From NCBI GenBank assembly GCA_028386065.3, contig JAKUCV010001120.1, positions 16,875 through 80,874 on the forward strand: a stretch of 64,000 nt of DNA, read 5' to 3'. This DNA is from Turnera subulata (lineage: Eukaryota; Streptophyta; Magnoliopsida; Malpighiales; Passifloraceae). Both the position numbers and the translations under genes were made by a program. Each line of letters opens with the position of its first letter. The first letter of the stretch is position 1. Of the stretch, positions 11,801 to 24,623 are shown piece after piece. The notes beneath the pieces were generated by a model. The model saw nothing but the letters and a program-made list of their open reading frames with translations. It was not told the origin of the DNA and ran no database searches.

Positions 11801-13904
11801 ATTATTTGCATCAGTTAGTAACCTTTATCTATAAAATAAAGGAGTTCAATCTAAAATTTACCATTTCTAGCAATCGATTTTCAGGGGAGACCATGGTTGG
11901 TAAACTTGGACCATAGACATCGGCATCAAAGATACCTACTCTTGCACCCATACCTGCCAAAGTGTATGCAAGGTTTACTGCTACAGTTGATTTACCCACG
12001 CCTCCCTGCAGAACTTTTCACAAACGGCAGTGATGAGAGGAAGAGTTAAAAGCAAAGTCATTATGCTCTTTTTATTTTACACTCTCAGCAACAAAAATAA
12101 ATTAGCAGAAGAGATGAAAATAGTAAGCAAAACTCTTAAAATGTGATGATCTGCTTTAAGATCAAAAGTCAAGTCACCTTCAGCAGAAATTTCATTAATT
12201 ATACATCTACATAAAAATAATGGAAATCAAGTCATTCAGAAAGACCAGCAGAGTTCAAATACAATGTGAAAAACCTTTTCTGTGCTTAACATGTTCATTC
12301 TTTTCTTCTTTTTCCTTTGTGCAGAATTGTGTTTGTGTTCAAAGCACATAATTGATGCCCGAGAAGATACGTATTGCCCTTGGATAACGGCAATAAGGAG
12401 CCAGAAATTTTAGTATAAAGATGTTCTATATGGACATGCAAAGCAACCAAAAAAAAAACGAAAGTTCAAGGGGAAGTCTACCTTGCAACTCGAAACAGCA
12501 ATAATATTCGATATGGTCTGCAACCCTGCAGGAAGTTGGCCTGCATAAACGGGTCTAGCAGGTTGTGCTGACATTGTAACCTCGACATTCCTCACCCATG
12601 GAAGCGCAGCCACTACCTCATTTGCTTGTTGCTCAAACTGTTGCAATCAAATCTTATCACAGTTACTACACCAGAATCAGAGTACAACAATCTACGGAGT
12701 AAACCCAAGTCAAAGTACCACAAAGTTGAGAGTATTGCTCGAGTATTAGAGAAGCCATATCACTGATAAAACCAATTAAAGGAAGCTGAATTCACATATT
12801 CTTATACACCTAACTTAAGGTTATTTCTATAAAAATAAACACGTCATCAAAGAAAAACTAATTCTAGAATGATAAAATGATGGAGTTATTTACCAGGTCC
12901 TTGATTGGACATGCCGGGGTTGTGAGCTCTAACCGAAACGAAACCTGCACACAAGATTATTCAAAAACAGCTTAGAAGACAACACTTTATGCTTCAACAA
13001 TCTTGTGAGCAAGGAAAACCTTCTCCATTCTGTTCTAGACGACAACCTGCCCCTGAGCTTCATCGATCTCAAGATCTTTCACGAAGCCACACGTGACAAT
13101 ATCTGTTCCAAAATCTGGATCAATAATCTGAGACAATGCTTTCAGTACATCACCCTCAGCTGTTCCAGCTGGTCTCGTGGAAGCGCCAGCTACAAATAAC
13201 CACAAACAAATTTTGGACGAAACAAACAACATAAGTAACGTAATCCCACCATTAGTAGCAAGCAACTCAAAATTTCCTTCTTCCTGGATGGCCACAACTC
13301 AAAAGTAATTTACAATTATAGATTTTCCTACAAAACTCGACTGACTACTTCAGTACCACTACCCGAAGCTCGCTAGTCTCTGCCATCAAGAACTTGGATA
13401 ACGGCAGCTCTAAGATAAAACTGTTGCAAAACAGTCCCTATAGTTTTCACAATCTTCACATGAAGCTCATAAAGTTGTGAAAACATCAAAACCATCCCGG
13501 AATCATCCAGATTACTACATAAGCCGTCCCCTCCTTCTTATCCAGCTTGCGGTTAAGTAAAGCTACTAGTAGCTAAAAGGTTTACTTACTCACCTTCAAG
13601 AGGAGAAGCTTTAGTTATGATCTTTCCAAAACCGGAGCGTTTCGTATGCGATACGCATGTTGTGTTCCTTTCGAGCGAGCAGTTGATAGCCGCCGACAAC
13701 GGGACGCCTTTCTCCGGCGGAAGTAGCCAGCCTGGAAACAACAGGCACCGAAATTTTCAGGATTTCTTTTTCTTTTGCGTTTTTTCTTCTAAAGCGGAGC
13801 AGTAATGAAGCAGTGGTTGCGAGAAGATTACCTGCTTTCGTCTGCGAATTCAAGCTTTGTAAAGAGAGATGCAAGGAGGAGAAGTGTGCATGGAGAAGTT
13901 GCAT
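8836..13904 (-). CDS. HCF101: HCF101-type chloroplast Fe-S carrier P-loop ATPase
   Basis: Mrp/NBP35-family P-loop protein. In Arabidopsis HCF101 holds and transfers [4Fe-4S] clusters in the chloroplast stroma and is needed for photosystem I assembly (family knowledge). Coding exons: 13832-13904, 13594-13731, 13047-13189, 12894-12944, 12482-12637, 11862-12005, 11635-11777, 11353-11422, 11092-11187, 10747-10836, 10566-10619, 10054-10177, 9735-9859, 9248-9370, 8836-8910. All phases join without a stop, giving 534 aa, close to the Arabidopsis length. Residues 1 to about 60 look like a Ser/Lys-rich plastid transit peptide. A MIP18/DUF59 domain follows ([17 protein letters not shown]). The deviant Walker A is CKGGVGKST (187-194 region) and the switch motif is [13 protein letters not shown]. 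The motif VENMC (C349) and a C-terminal DUF971 domain ([17 protein letters not shown]) complete the fold. The intron after 10747 has a GC donor. Confidence 0.96.
8986..9061. repeat. Exact 38-bp tandem duplication in HCF101 intron 14
   Basis: Two identical 38-bp copies, 8986-9023 and 9024-9061, both beginning CAAGTTGTCTCC, lie in the intron 8911-9247. This looks like a recent slippage or repair duplication with no effect on the coding exons. Confidence 0.9.
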
Positions 13905-15202
13905 TTTAGAGAGTTGAGGGAAAGCAAGGCGAGAGAGACTGGGGCAGTGAGTGGCTCGCGTGAGCCTCGCGTTTATGGCTGATATAAACGATAATTCTGA
14001 GTTGTGGAATTGAACGACGGCGTTTCATCTTGGCAGTGGTTGATTTGGCAAAAGCATTTTCGCGGTTAGTCTCAAAAGTTCAAAGGAAAAGTAGTAAAAA
14101 CAAAAAGGTATTTTCGAGGGGTTTTCCAAAAATTTCCATCAGCTCTTCCTTTCTTTGCTTGTAACTTCGTATTTTTTACCTTTTCATTAAAGAATAGCAC
14201 TGTTTTTTTTTTTTTTTCTAACACGTCGGACTCCTAGTAACTACCCACAAATCCCAATCCCTAAGCTAAATAAAACTTAAAAACAGAATTGTTCCGAGCA
14301 ATTGTTATCCATTTGTGTTAACAACTAGGAGTAGACCATAACCAGGCTGAAAATAAACAAAGCTCCCCCAGTGTGAGCTCTTCTCATGCGTCTGCACAAC
14401 CACGGAGCATCGCCATTCCGCAAGTCCATTCCGCCATTCATTCACTTGATTTTTTTCTTATACAACATTCACACTTGCATTTTGACAATGTATAAACAAA
14501 CGAATGTCAAAATTTCTTTCCCTAAAAGGTTTAGTCTTATGGTCATCATGTTTTTAATCAATTGTCAATCTCAACCTATAATAATTAAACAAAGTCCATT
14601 CCAGGGTCAATCCCTATTTCTAGTTTTTTTTCTCCTAACAAAAACAATCAAGTAGGTTATGAATGCGTTGGATACATCGAAGGCTGATGGTCAATTGTCA
14701 AACCATCTACGAAGGGTTAACAAAAACCCAATTGACAATAAATTGGACATTTCTCCTACGACAGAATAGAACAGCAAGTACTAAGAAGGCGTGGGTCATC
14801 AAATAAGCAAGTAAACTCTGCCGTCAACTAATGTATCCTTCTTTGACATAAAGAAAGAAAAAATAAGAATCGAATCCCTAAATGAGGGTGCCCTTGGTAA
14901 CTAAGGACTAATGGATAAATGTGATAAGGAAAATCTTAGCATGCAGATGCCTTCCCAGAAGCTTTGACATGCTAATATCCTCAACAGCAACAAGCCTTGT
15001 CCAAGGCCTTAAAATACGAACCATCTCTGCTACCAGCAACCAATCTTTTAGCCGGACAAACTTGTCCCTAATATAAATCAATCACTTCCGAAAGTAAAAA
15101 TGCCTGTACAAAGAGCGGCGAAATAATCAGAGGAAACTTGTCGGAAGGAAAAAAATAATTATGAAGCAAATGACACCCTTCTTTTAGAATTTCTGCCCTA
15201 CT
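13905..15202. other. HCF101 promoter/5' UTR and VIL gene 3' flank
   Basis: The HCF101 leader should lie just above 13904. Position 14206-14218 is a poly-T run. Nothing else recognised. The two genes are tandem on the minus strand with about 1.3 kb between them. Confidence 0.5.
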
Positions 15203-18200
15203 TCAATGCCACAGCTTACTACAGAAACCGTTACGTGGCCTCTTGTTTGATATGATATCTGAAAATGAGTCAACCAACTGCCCTGCCAAACTACTTGGAT
15301 CATCAATCAAAGTTTGGATGAAGGTGTTAACCACTCTTCTCTCCTGTTCCGTGGATCTTAAACTAAACCATGTCAGCAACTTCAACCTAAATTCCTGGTT
15401 AATGTGACCCTCACACTCCAACCATCGTATTATCTTCACACAGTACTCAAAGTTCTCATCTAAGGAACCTGAACTATTGGAGACATGGAAAGGTGACCCA
15501 TTTATCAGAGTGCTGTCACAGTCATGCATCTCCTCGATCGACTGTGCAGCCCTTTTCCTGCACAACTCGGTCCGAGAATCACTAGGTTCATGGACCCATG
15601 TCTGGGAGTCACCACTACCATGTGACCTGGCCAAATTATTTTTCTCTATGTCATCAGAAGCTGAATCATCATCAGGCTCGATAGCCTGCCCCAGTGTGCA
15701 ACCATTATCCTCATCCCGGGAGGACTCAAATGGAGGGGTAAGTTCTTCATTCAAATCAGGTACGGAAACAACATTCAAGTCAAGCCCACGAGAAACAGAT
15801 GGTACTGCATCTTCCACTTTTTCAGGCATGAGCACTTTCCCTGCTCCACAACATTTTTCAGTATCGGCACTGCAGAAACTTTCCAAGCAACCTTGTTCCT
15901 GAGCCCAAGCCAGTTGAAGGATCTTTCCAAGATCCCGGACCTTGAATCCAGAAGAATTGCCAGCTGTTGTACTTTTGGAATCCTTCTTGGAACTATAACT
16001 ACTTCCTGCAATGAGGCTGTTCTCTTTCTTATTCCGGGCTACTGAAGGATTAGGATTCTTATGGATTATCTCTATGCTCTTGGTAAAACACTTAGCCTCA
16101 GAGTGACCCAAGTCACCAGCTTCTGTATATGAAACAATACGGAAAGTATACTCTGTGCAGGGCCGTAAATTCGATATCAGAATCCTTCTCTGAGTTCTTG
16201 GAAAGACGCAAATGGGATCTTTTGTTTGGGTTTCTTCTCTGCTCCGGCAATACCAGAGCTTATAACCTTTAATATCGTCAGATGATGGACTAGAGAGGTC
16301 AAGCAAAATAATTACAACAGATGAAGATGTCACTTCTTCAAATAAGAACCTGCAAGCAGCAGGGAGGGAATCCTCTGCAGAATAGACAAAAAACATATGG
16401 TTATTGGTTTCAGTAAGCTTCTTTGTTTGTTATTCACAGTATTTGGGTCGAAAAGAGCTAAACCTCTGCACTTAGGATCCACATTAGAAATTGTAGCCAG
16501 CCTCTCGTCTGCTTTCTCAATTGCAAGCGAGCAAAGTTTCTGCACGTCACCAGCAACAGAGAGTCTGCTGACAATGCCTCGTGCCATCTTGGCAGAAACA
16601 CCATTCACTGGACCCACCTCTGTTTCTAGCTTAGCCTTGGCATCTTTTACAATTTCATGCAGTTCTTCAAATTTTGAAGTCCCATCAAGTAGCCTGTAGC
16701 TCAAGTATATCCGATAACAAAGCACATCAACACGACGGGCATCCTTCGCAATCATTAGCTGCTTCTTCCAACATCTGCCAACAGGAATCAGATCAGACCA
16801 AGATCATCAATACAATATGAAATCCATTAAGTGCTCTTAATTTCATTTCCAGCTGTTATATATAGTCTTCGTTAAAACCAAACAGAAATTTCCGATGGAT
16901 TTGGACACATTATAAAGCTAAGCACATTACATGCCCTTTTCATTCCAACACCAAATGGAAGCCTCCCCAACATTAAAGCAGCAAAGTATTTCATAAAATG
17001 ACTGGGTAAGGAGACATTTGTGAAAACGTTCCAAAATGAAGAACTATAGATAATCAACCAACAATTGCAAAAATAAAATAAATGCCTGATTGAAACAATT
17101 GTATTTTCCGAGAAAGGGACAGCATAATGGATGGAGCTTACTTACCCAAGGATTCCTGAAACTTTACCACATGAAGCACAGCAATAACTACCATCTAGCT
17201 GCATCAATTGTCCAAGATCAACAACACCCACCTTTTCGCGTTGAAGGGCACACTCCATGTGACAAGACAGCCCGCAGGAGTCACCCTGCCCATTTTCAGA
17301 TGTGCAAACCAGCCAGAGACTAGGGTCTTTATTGTCATCAAATAAATGGCATATGCAGCAAGAGCACCTCTTGCAGAATGTGTCATCAATAGATAGAACA
17401 GCTCTACAAGCAGAATTTTTACAAATCCAGGAGTTTGAACATCCAAAATCAGGTGACTGTTCAGAAGCAAGTAGGACCCGCGTGGGGTTTTCCCCCTTCC
17501 TTTGTTGCTTCTTCAAGGCTGGCTGATTACCGGGACTACATGCAGCTTTTTTTGACTCCTGCTTCTTCATAGTCTTAATACCAGTCTTTTGAAGTTCTGT
17601 CGTCTTGCTTTTTGATGAAACTGATTGTTTCTTGTCCTTATCAAAGCAAGTCCGAAGAAGTTCCTTTTTTGGACCAGATTTTAGAAACTCTTGAAGGAGT
17701 TCCGGGCTCCTGGAAGCATCATCTGAATTCCCGTTTTTCTCAGGGGTGCTTTGCACACTGGATGAGAGGCTTTGAACACCAGAAACTGAGATAGCAACAT
17801 CAAAACAAGAAAAAGCTCAAGTTTTTGGCAGAAAATAGAACACATAATATGCTTTTCTATCAAAAGCAAATTTAATTACAACATGCAGCAGTATCAACGT
17901 ATATTCGCATCCTCCTATACGTAAACATGATCACTCCACCCAGAGAGGTCATTAATTTGGATTCAGAAAGCATGCAATACAACTCGTTTCCTCCATCGAC
18001 AACTTTTTCACCCCTAGACGTCAAAAGACCAATCACGGAAACCCCTTTACAATGGCATTGGCATCTATATGTCACCTATTTGCTGCTAAAACAATATTTC
18101 TATTTTACCACCCACAATCACCTACAGAATCAAGCTTGATCAGCATAGTTTCCTAACCAATTGAGCACCAACAACCTTCACCTAAGAAACAGCATATCCT

Positions 18201-18739
18201 ATCACTAAGTTTTGGAAGTCACAAGTAAACTCTAATTCTACACCAACACTTTACATTTTCACGAGGCATCATAGTTGACATTCTTTAGGAAAAAAAAAAA
18301 AGAAAAAGAAAATGCAGAACCATTCTGCAATACTGATCCATCCCAGTAGCCATAAACATTCATCTTTACTTCTTCGTGAAATATACCAAAGCATGTAAGG
18401 AAGAGTAGTAATATGAGGATGCATTTACCAGCAAAACATATCCTGCTCACCGTCAAATTTTAGCTTCCCCTGTAATCAGGAAGCCTCAATGACTGGAAGA
18501 TAAAAAATCACAAGCAGGGAAATAAATTGCTCTTGTAAAAGTGAAACTTAAGCGCTCATTCTTTAATGGTAATCAGTAACGCAAACTATATTCTCATAAT
18601 TAATCTCCACCTTTATAAGCAAGAACCAAAGCAAACAATATATAGCAACACATTGACAAAATCCAATAGGAAGTCGTAGATCGTGAAAGAAAAGATGGGA
18701 AGCCATACCTTTAGCCAGACATTTATCCTCTGAATCCAT
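15203..18739 (-). CDS. VIL1: VIN3-like PHD/FNIII/VID protein (VIL1/VRN5 class)
   Basis: VEL-family accessory factor of Polycomb repressive complex 2. In Arabidopsis this family acts in the nucleus, including silencing of FLC during vernalization (family knowledge). Coding exons: 18709-18739, 17146-17785, 16464-16774, 15203-16374. Phases agree and give 717 aa ending in KLWH. A Cys-rich VEL-type PHD zinc finger covers about residues 132-216 (WICKNSACRA through CCASCGKVSGILG). The GCWKKQL segment and basic helix region follow, then a fibronectin type III domain at about 332-430 (PCTEYTFRIVSYTEAGDLGH), an acidic linker containing LDLNVVSVPDLNEELTPP, and the VID domain at about 632-705 (IIRWLECEGHI). 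The LDLNVVSVPDLNEE linker resembles VRN5/VIL1 more than VIN3, so the paralogue assignment is likely but not proven. The first coding exon has only 31 nt. Confidence 0.95.
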
Positions 18740-18777
18740 TGTTCAACAGGCTGCCACAATAACTTTTGCAGCCGAAC

Positions 18778-19664
18778 CTGCAATGAAGCATCCAAAACAC
18801 CATAATAGCTCTGACTTGGCACCAATTTTTTTTCTTTTTTTTCTTTTTGAATTGATAGTACTAATCAGCTACGTTTGTACCTTTGCATTAACTTAAGAAA
18901 CTAAATACTTAAAACATATGATTTTCCCTCCCAAAAGAAAAATTAAACCAATCCCCCTCGATCATGAAACAAACAACACATGAACCAGAATCTGCTTCCC
19001 TTTTGCTCATTTCCATAATGTCACTGACAGAACATACAGGCACCTTAAACATCAAATTTTCCTCTCATTTTCACGTAGCCTACTGGTTCTATATTCTCAA
19101 ATTTACAGGACCATGCAGGCAATGAAGGAAAAGGAGAAAAAAATAGTACAACCAACTGAACCTCCAATTTGAAACTATGCCAAAAGAAAAGAAAATAAAA
19201 ACAGAATTTCGTTCAAAAAATCATACTTCACTTAATGTCCAGAAACCAACACAAATTGCTCAAAGTTTCTCTCGCGAGATCAACGTAACAACAGAGTACA
19301 TAGAGTCCCTTTTGCAGTTTCTACCACATTCTCAAACTTCATTGTATGAACAAAAGCAGACTCTAGTTCTCGCTATCACATAAGTTTTTACACATTGTAC
19401 GAATTAACGTGAACATAATAAATAACTAAACAGAACAGTACATTCAAAACAAGACAAAGTTTAAATCAAGCACGAGAAACGCACACAAATTTGCTAGACA
19501 AAAGAACACGTAAATTCGACAAGCCGAAACAAAAACAGGAACGGATCTGACCTCGCAACAGAAAACTTATCCAGACGATATATAACCAGCTACAAAAAAA
19601 AAAAAAATACATGTATAATAAAACAAAAACAAAACAGAGAAGCGAGCAGGAGAAGAGCGAGTAC
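18778..19664 (-). other. Probable leader (5' UTR) intron of the VIL gene
   Basis: On the minus strand a good donor (CCACAG|GTACTC, exon edge 19665) and a good acceptor (TTCATTGCAG|GTTCGG, exon edge 18777) bracket about 890 bp upstream of the 31-nt first coding exon. The exon above 19665 holds CT-rich sequence typical of plant 5' UTRs. Inference from splice signals only. Confidence 0.6.
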
Positions 19665-19900
19665 CTGTGGATAATGGGAGAGGAATCTAGGGTTTCTAAA
19701 TGGAGCCAAAGCCACGGCCACAGAATTTGCTTCGAGAGGCCACGCACGAATCCGAGGAAGTTAGACTGGGGAAGAAAGAGAGAAGCGAGAGAGAGAGAAA
19801 TAGAAAGAGAGAGGACTTGGCCCTCTCGTGTTTTGGTTTTCGTTAGTGAAAGAAAGAGGGAGAGAGAGAGATAGAGGAGGGGAGGCTTGTACGAGATGTT
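19665..19900 (-). promoter_or_regulatory. VIL gene 5' UTR exon with (CT)n, promoter side
   Basis: On the minus strand this stretch is rich in CTCTCT/TTTCTC (plus GAGAGA at about 19783-19876), a common composition for plant leader regions. It ends at a donor site at 19665. The exact transcription start is not defined; a TATAAAAG-like box on the plus strand at 19986-19993 faces the other way. Confidence 0.45.
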
Positions 19901-19949
19901 CACGTTTTTTAGAGTCGAGGAGAGAGTAAGGTAGGGGAGGGGGATCTTC

Positions 19950-22184
19950 ACGCGCGGAGGTGGCGCGTCTGGGCAGTTGGTTCTGTATAAAAGCGGGGTT
20001 GGTTTCTGCTGAGCAGGAAAAGTACGTGCAGCACTGTCACTTGATTCGATTTGTGCGTGGGGCGACGGTTGGGTCAGTGGCGCGTGGTGGATTCTGAGTT
20101 TTTACGCGGTACCGTACCCCTAAGTAGTATATTTTTTTGCGTCCTTTTTCGGGTTCCTCCTTGCACTTGGCAGTTTGTAATTAGTACTTGGTAGTAGCGT
20201 AATCAAATTATCAACAAATCCATCCCCATTTAAGGCAATTGGGTAAGTCTTTTGCGTGGGTGTGTGTATCACGATATCGTTGATTTTTTAATGATTGACC
20301 CCCCGTTTTGTACGTTAAACGATGAATCTATCTATATGTGAGGTTTTTATGGTTGAATTTGAATCTAATTCTTGTTTTGATGGGTGTTTTGATGGGTTGA
20401 CCATAAAGAATTTTTGTGTGGATTTATGACCCTGTAAAAAAGGGGGTGGAAGAAAACGAGTTAACGTGGCTTATTGACCCAATTATTGTTTTTGTCTTTC
20501 GATTCTGGATTTTTTTTCTTTCCCTTTGATTCCATGTCCGGAGGGAGGCCCGCAGCCATTGTTTTAGTCGTCGTGGATTCGATTGGTCATGGGAGTCATG
20601 AGAAATTACGCGGTTCAACACGTGTTTTTATGGAATCTTTAAAATACTGTACCTCTCGAATTAAAAAAATGGGTCAAAACTCAAAATTTGATACGGGTTT
20701 TGGTACTTTTTATGATTCATATTCACTCCCTTTTAAGTACTTTACTTGGATGCCAATTGCACATGGTATGCACCGTCCCTCCACAGAGCACGTTACATTA
20801 CTGTCCTCCTGTTGGTTATATATACATACTGACTACTTCGTGAGAACTCGCTGGGTGGAAAAGGAAGAATCGGAAATTCGTTTTATGTTTGGTGGGGAAT
20901 TTTTGCTTTGGTGTGAGAGTTGGGCACCACCCTTTTAATTTGTTAGGTTCTCTCTTTTTCTTTCGGTGAAAATGACCCTTCTTTATAACTAGCTAGCCAC
21001 CAAGAAATATCGTTCAAAGAATTAGAAGCCGAAACTACTGGAACCAGGATTGAAGCATCTGGCAATATTAATGGTTAACTTGAGGGAAATCGAACAGTGA
21101 CGTAGATAATGCCAAGATCACTCTACACCGTCGTTTTGCAAGTTGATAACGTGAGTGGCAATGACAACATTGACAAGGGCAACCTAACAGCAACTTATAG
21201 TGAGTGAGATATGTGATGCGACAGATCGGACAACGCTCCACTAGAGCTATAGATAATTAAATCCCGTATTTATGTCTTGATAAATCGTCATTTGAATGGC
21301 AGTTGAACTAAATCTCTCCATCGCTTTCTCTCAGTCTCCCACTTTAATTACAGTGTCTCAAGCAAGGTTTTGTGTTGTTGGGAAAAACAGGGAAGAAGCA
21401 GTAAGTGCGCTTTTACTTTACAAGCAAGTCCCAAAAAGCTGGGGCAAAACAGAATTTAATGAGAAAGTTGTTCCGGTTAGCTAGCTCATAGTATTTCCCA
21501 ATTATTAGTGCTACTTAATGCAGCAATAAACACACTTGATGGCTGATGCATCCTCCAGAATTCGGGGTACTTACGAGCCCACTACATATATATACTAGCT
21601 AGGGTGTTTGTACAACAAGGAAAGTGCCTTTTTTCTGTCATTTTTAATGGATCGCGTTAATGTGCTTGAAGCACGGTGCGCATTTGAATTAATGGAGGCC
21701 AAAATTTCTGCTGGGGAAGCTGTATTTAATGACCATGATTTGTATATATGTTTTTATTTTGGTCGATGATTTGTAGTATATGTATGCTGTTGTTGCATGG
21801 CTATGTGTGTTTAATGTGTGCATGTGAGATGTAGCGCGGCATGTTCACCTAACAGGAATGGATGGGTCCATGGCCCAAAAGCCTCTTGCAAAACCAACCC
21901 AGCCAGAAAAGGACTTATTTAGCTTTTTAAAAAATAACGAAAAGGACGTATTATCCATTGCACCATGCACTATTCCCCTGATAAGATGGGCAGCACCGTC
22001 TTGGTGCCCGAGGATTGAGCGGGAAAAGCCGAATTCGGGGGGAAACAGAAAACAGATAATATCTGCTGACATGCACGATATATAATCTAATTTCTAAAAT
22101 TAGCAACGAAGAGAATCTTGAGTTTGGAATTGAGATGAGGACTTGAAAAATCATTCATTTCTTCATATATTTTATTGTTTTCTG
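19950..22184. other. Intergenic, no gene recognised
   Basis: Upstream of the VIL gene. A 154-codon plus-strand frame at 20474-20938 and a 62-codon frame at 21296-21484 show no recognisable domain and no supporting splice structure. No repeat boundaries were identified. Confidence 0.5.
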
Positions 22185-24158
22185 TCAGTAAAACATAGCA
22201 TGATATAAATTGTCAGGAAAGAATTCAAACGGAATACAGAAGGAAGGTAACAGAAAACCCGCAAAACCAAAGTCTAAGTAAAGGGTTATAATAAGCAACT
22301 TGAGTTTTGAAATGGTCTGCCACAGCCATTTCAAAGCCTCAACTTTGCCAACCCTTACCCTGCTTAAAAACTCAGATACATACTCAAAATAAATCAGAAA
22401 ATCGAAAGAAAATGGTTGCCCAGGCCGCATTGTGCGAGGGATCCTTCCGGAGCAGAGGAGTGACTTGAACTTTGAGTGGGGGCAAATAAGAAGACCTCGG
22501 GGTGCATGAATGCGGTGAGTGATGGGTCGTCTACCCGAGAGTAGAGTAAAACACTCTAGTGCTACGCACTTGAAACGATCAAACCAGACATCGTAGTAAT
22601 ACCCTATACCCCCAGTGCAAAGTCCGTGCATAGAAGGAATCCACCAGCTTGAGCTGCTAAAAAAATCCAGTCATTGCGCGCTTGTCTTATGACCCATCAG
22701 CAGTATAACAATCAAAAGGTTCGAAACAACTCCCTGCAAAAAAACAGGCAAAGGACCCTACTGGTATTGTATTTTCTTTGGTATTCAGCTTAGACCAACA
22801 AATGTCATGGAAAATAGATTCCTTTCGAGCATGACAAAGAACAGGGCCGCGGAGTTAGCCGAAAGCACCGCCACGTAAAAATCATGAACCTCTTGAAACG
22901 AATTGATATGCTCGTATTGCCTCTTGAAAACCATGCGATTTCCCAGCGCCATTACTTAAAAGGGGATACAAACATTAACCTCTTACGTAGTTTAGACCAA
23001 AAAGGAAATTAACCTCTTACTAATACATGCAAGATTGTTGCTCTGAATTACAATTTCCCAAATACTCTGGTCACAAGAGACATATTTTAATGGAAAGTTA
23101 CATGAAAGACGATGTTTCTTTTCAAGACACACCAATGCTACCGTAACTGGATGAAACCTTGTAGTAATCACAACAGAAACAGCGTATTTCGAACGACAAT
23201 GTCAACTAGCAGAAATCACTTGCATAGTTCTTAAAGAAATTCCAGGATGCGTAGTACAAGGGCTTAATATCGTACACAAATTCCGTGACATATATACAAA
23301 CACTAGAGATACATAAGCAGTTTGATCAAAACTGCCAACGTTAAAGATACACAAAAGCAGTCTGCACCATACTTCTGCCCATACAATTTAAGTGCATTAC
23401 AATTGATCAAATCTACTAACTGCCCTCTACAGTACGGGGGGCTAAATCTGATAATACTACCATTATTCCCAGCCTGGTGGCTCCATAGCGAAGCATATAA
23501 GAGCCATATACTTTGTTTTCACTGCAAGAACGAAGGCAAATAACACAAAAACTTAAGCAGCCATGACAGAACAGAAAAGATGTTAAAACGTGCATGTTTA
23601 AGCAGTTAAATGATGTTCTTGAAGCAATTGAGAAAATTTGAAACTTAGTGCGATTCCACGCATAATCCACGCTCCCATGAAAAGATTGAGCTTTGCAGTT
23701 TGCATCCACCCAACCAAGAAAAAGTTAACAACATTGGCTTTTAAGATTCCATCCAAAAGAATCAACATTCTTTTCAAGTAAAATATAAACTATATGACCG
23801 CAAAGTGCATACCATTACATCAATCTCAATAACCAATAATACCAAGCACAACAGTGAAAATCATAAGGCCACAATCCGAAGTGAATTTTGAGTGTAGTTT
23901 ACTCACTTTCAATTTAGCTCCCAAAATTCCCCCAACGTCAAATTTTTTTTTTTCACAAAAGAATAAACCCAAGCATCCAACTGATAATAGAGAACGACCA
24001 ACATCCCCAGGCAACATAAACCAACCAAATAAAGTAATAAACGATTTGACAACTTTTAAAAAAAATTTTACTTACCCAAATGAACTAAATATAGAAAAGC
24101 TAGCAACCAAACAAGAGATGATTAATTAAACTAGAAATTGATTAGAAAAACCAAACCT
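22185..24158. other. Unassigned region downstream of the DUF538 gene
   Basis: Holds a 148-codon minus-strand frame (22185-22631) of unknown nature, with hydrophobic stretches but no motif I recognise. The DUF538 transcript probably ends in the right part of this region. An AAAG|GTTTGG donor-like site right after the stop codon could start an intron in its 3' UTR, but no partner acceptor was proven. Confidence 0.4.
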
Positions 24159-24623
24159 TTAAGAAGAGGAGTGCTTTCCCTCACACTCGGGGCTCTCATC
24201 GAAATTCTTAGAGGGATATTTGGCGGTGACCACACCAACTTCAAACACCAAATTCTCTCCACTAGACTTAATCCCCGTTATCGACCACCACTTGAACAGC
24301 GCCCGGACCCGGATCCCGTCCAGCTCCGCGATCCGACCCTGAACGATCTTCCCCTTCACCTTCTTCGAGTAGGTAGCCAAGTAGTTGTCGGGCGGGAGCG
24401 TGATCCTGCACGAGCCGCCGAGGTCGACGGAGAAGTCGCCGGAGGTCTCGTTCAGGGTGTAGGCTCTGACGGAAGCCGGGAGGAGGCCGATCGGGAAGCC
24501 GTAGCGGGTGAGCTCCACGTGCGCCGCGGTTGGCGGGTTCGGGTTCGGGTTTTCCGGGGATTGGGAGGAGAAGGGGAGTGCTAGGAGCAAGGAGAGGAGG
24601 GGGAGGAAGAAGGGTTTGGTCAT
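24159..24623 (-). CDS. Secreted DUF538 family protein
   Basis: Single-exon gene of 154 aa. Residues 1 to about 21 form a hydrophobic signal peptide (FFLPLLSLLLALPFSSQS). The mature part is a DUF538 domain, with the family pattern YGFPIGLLPASVRAYTLNE, then LGGSCRITLPPDNYLATYSKK, KGKIVQGRIAELDGIRVR and FKWWSITGI. DUF538 proteins are plant-specific small beta-rich proteins related in fold to BPI-type domains. Their biochemical role is poorly defined, with links to stress reported in some species. The start was chosen because the ATG at 24623 opens the signal peptide. The coding region is much richer in GC than its surroundings. Stop TAA is at 24159-24161. Confidence 0.93.
   Translation of the reverse strand: MTKPFFLPLLSLLLALPFSSQSPENPNPNPPTAAHVELTRYGFPIGLLPASVRAYTLNETSGDFSVDLGGSCRITLPPDNYLATYSKKVKGKIVQGRIAELDGIRVRALFKWWSITGIKSSGENLVFEVGVVTAKYPSKNFDESPECEGKHSSS

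Noticed and set aside
20474..20938. 154-codon plus-strand frame upstream of the VIL gene
   Set aside because: No recognisable domain, unlikely residue pattern, and no splice or repeat context to support it.
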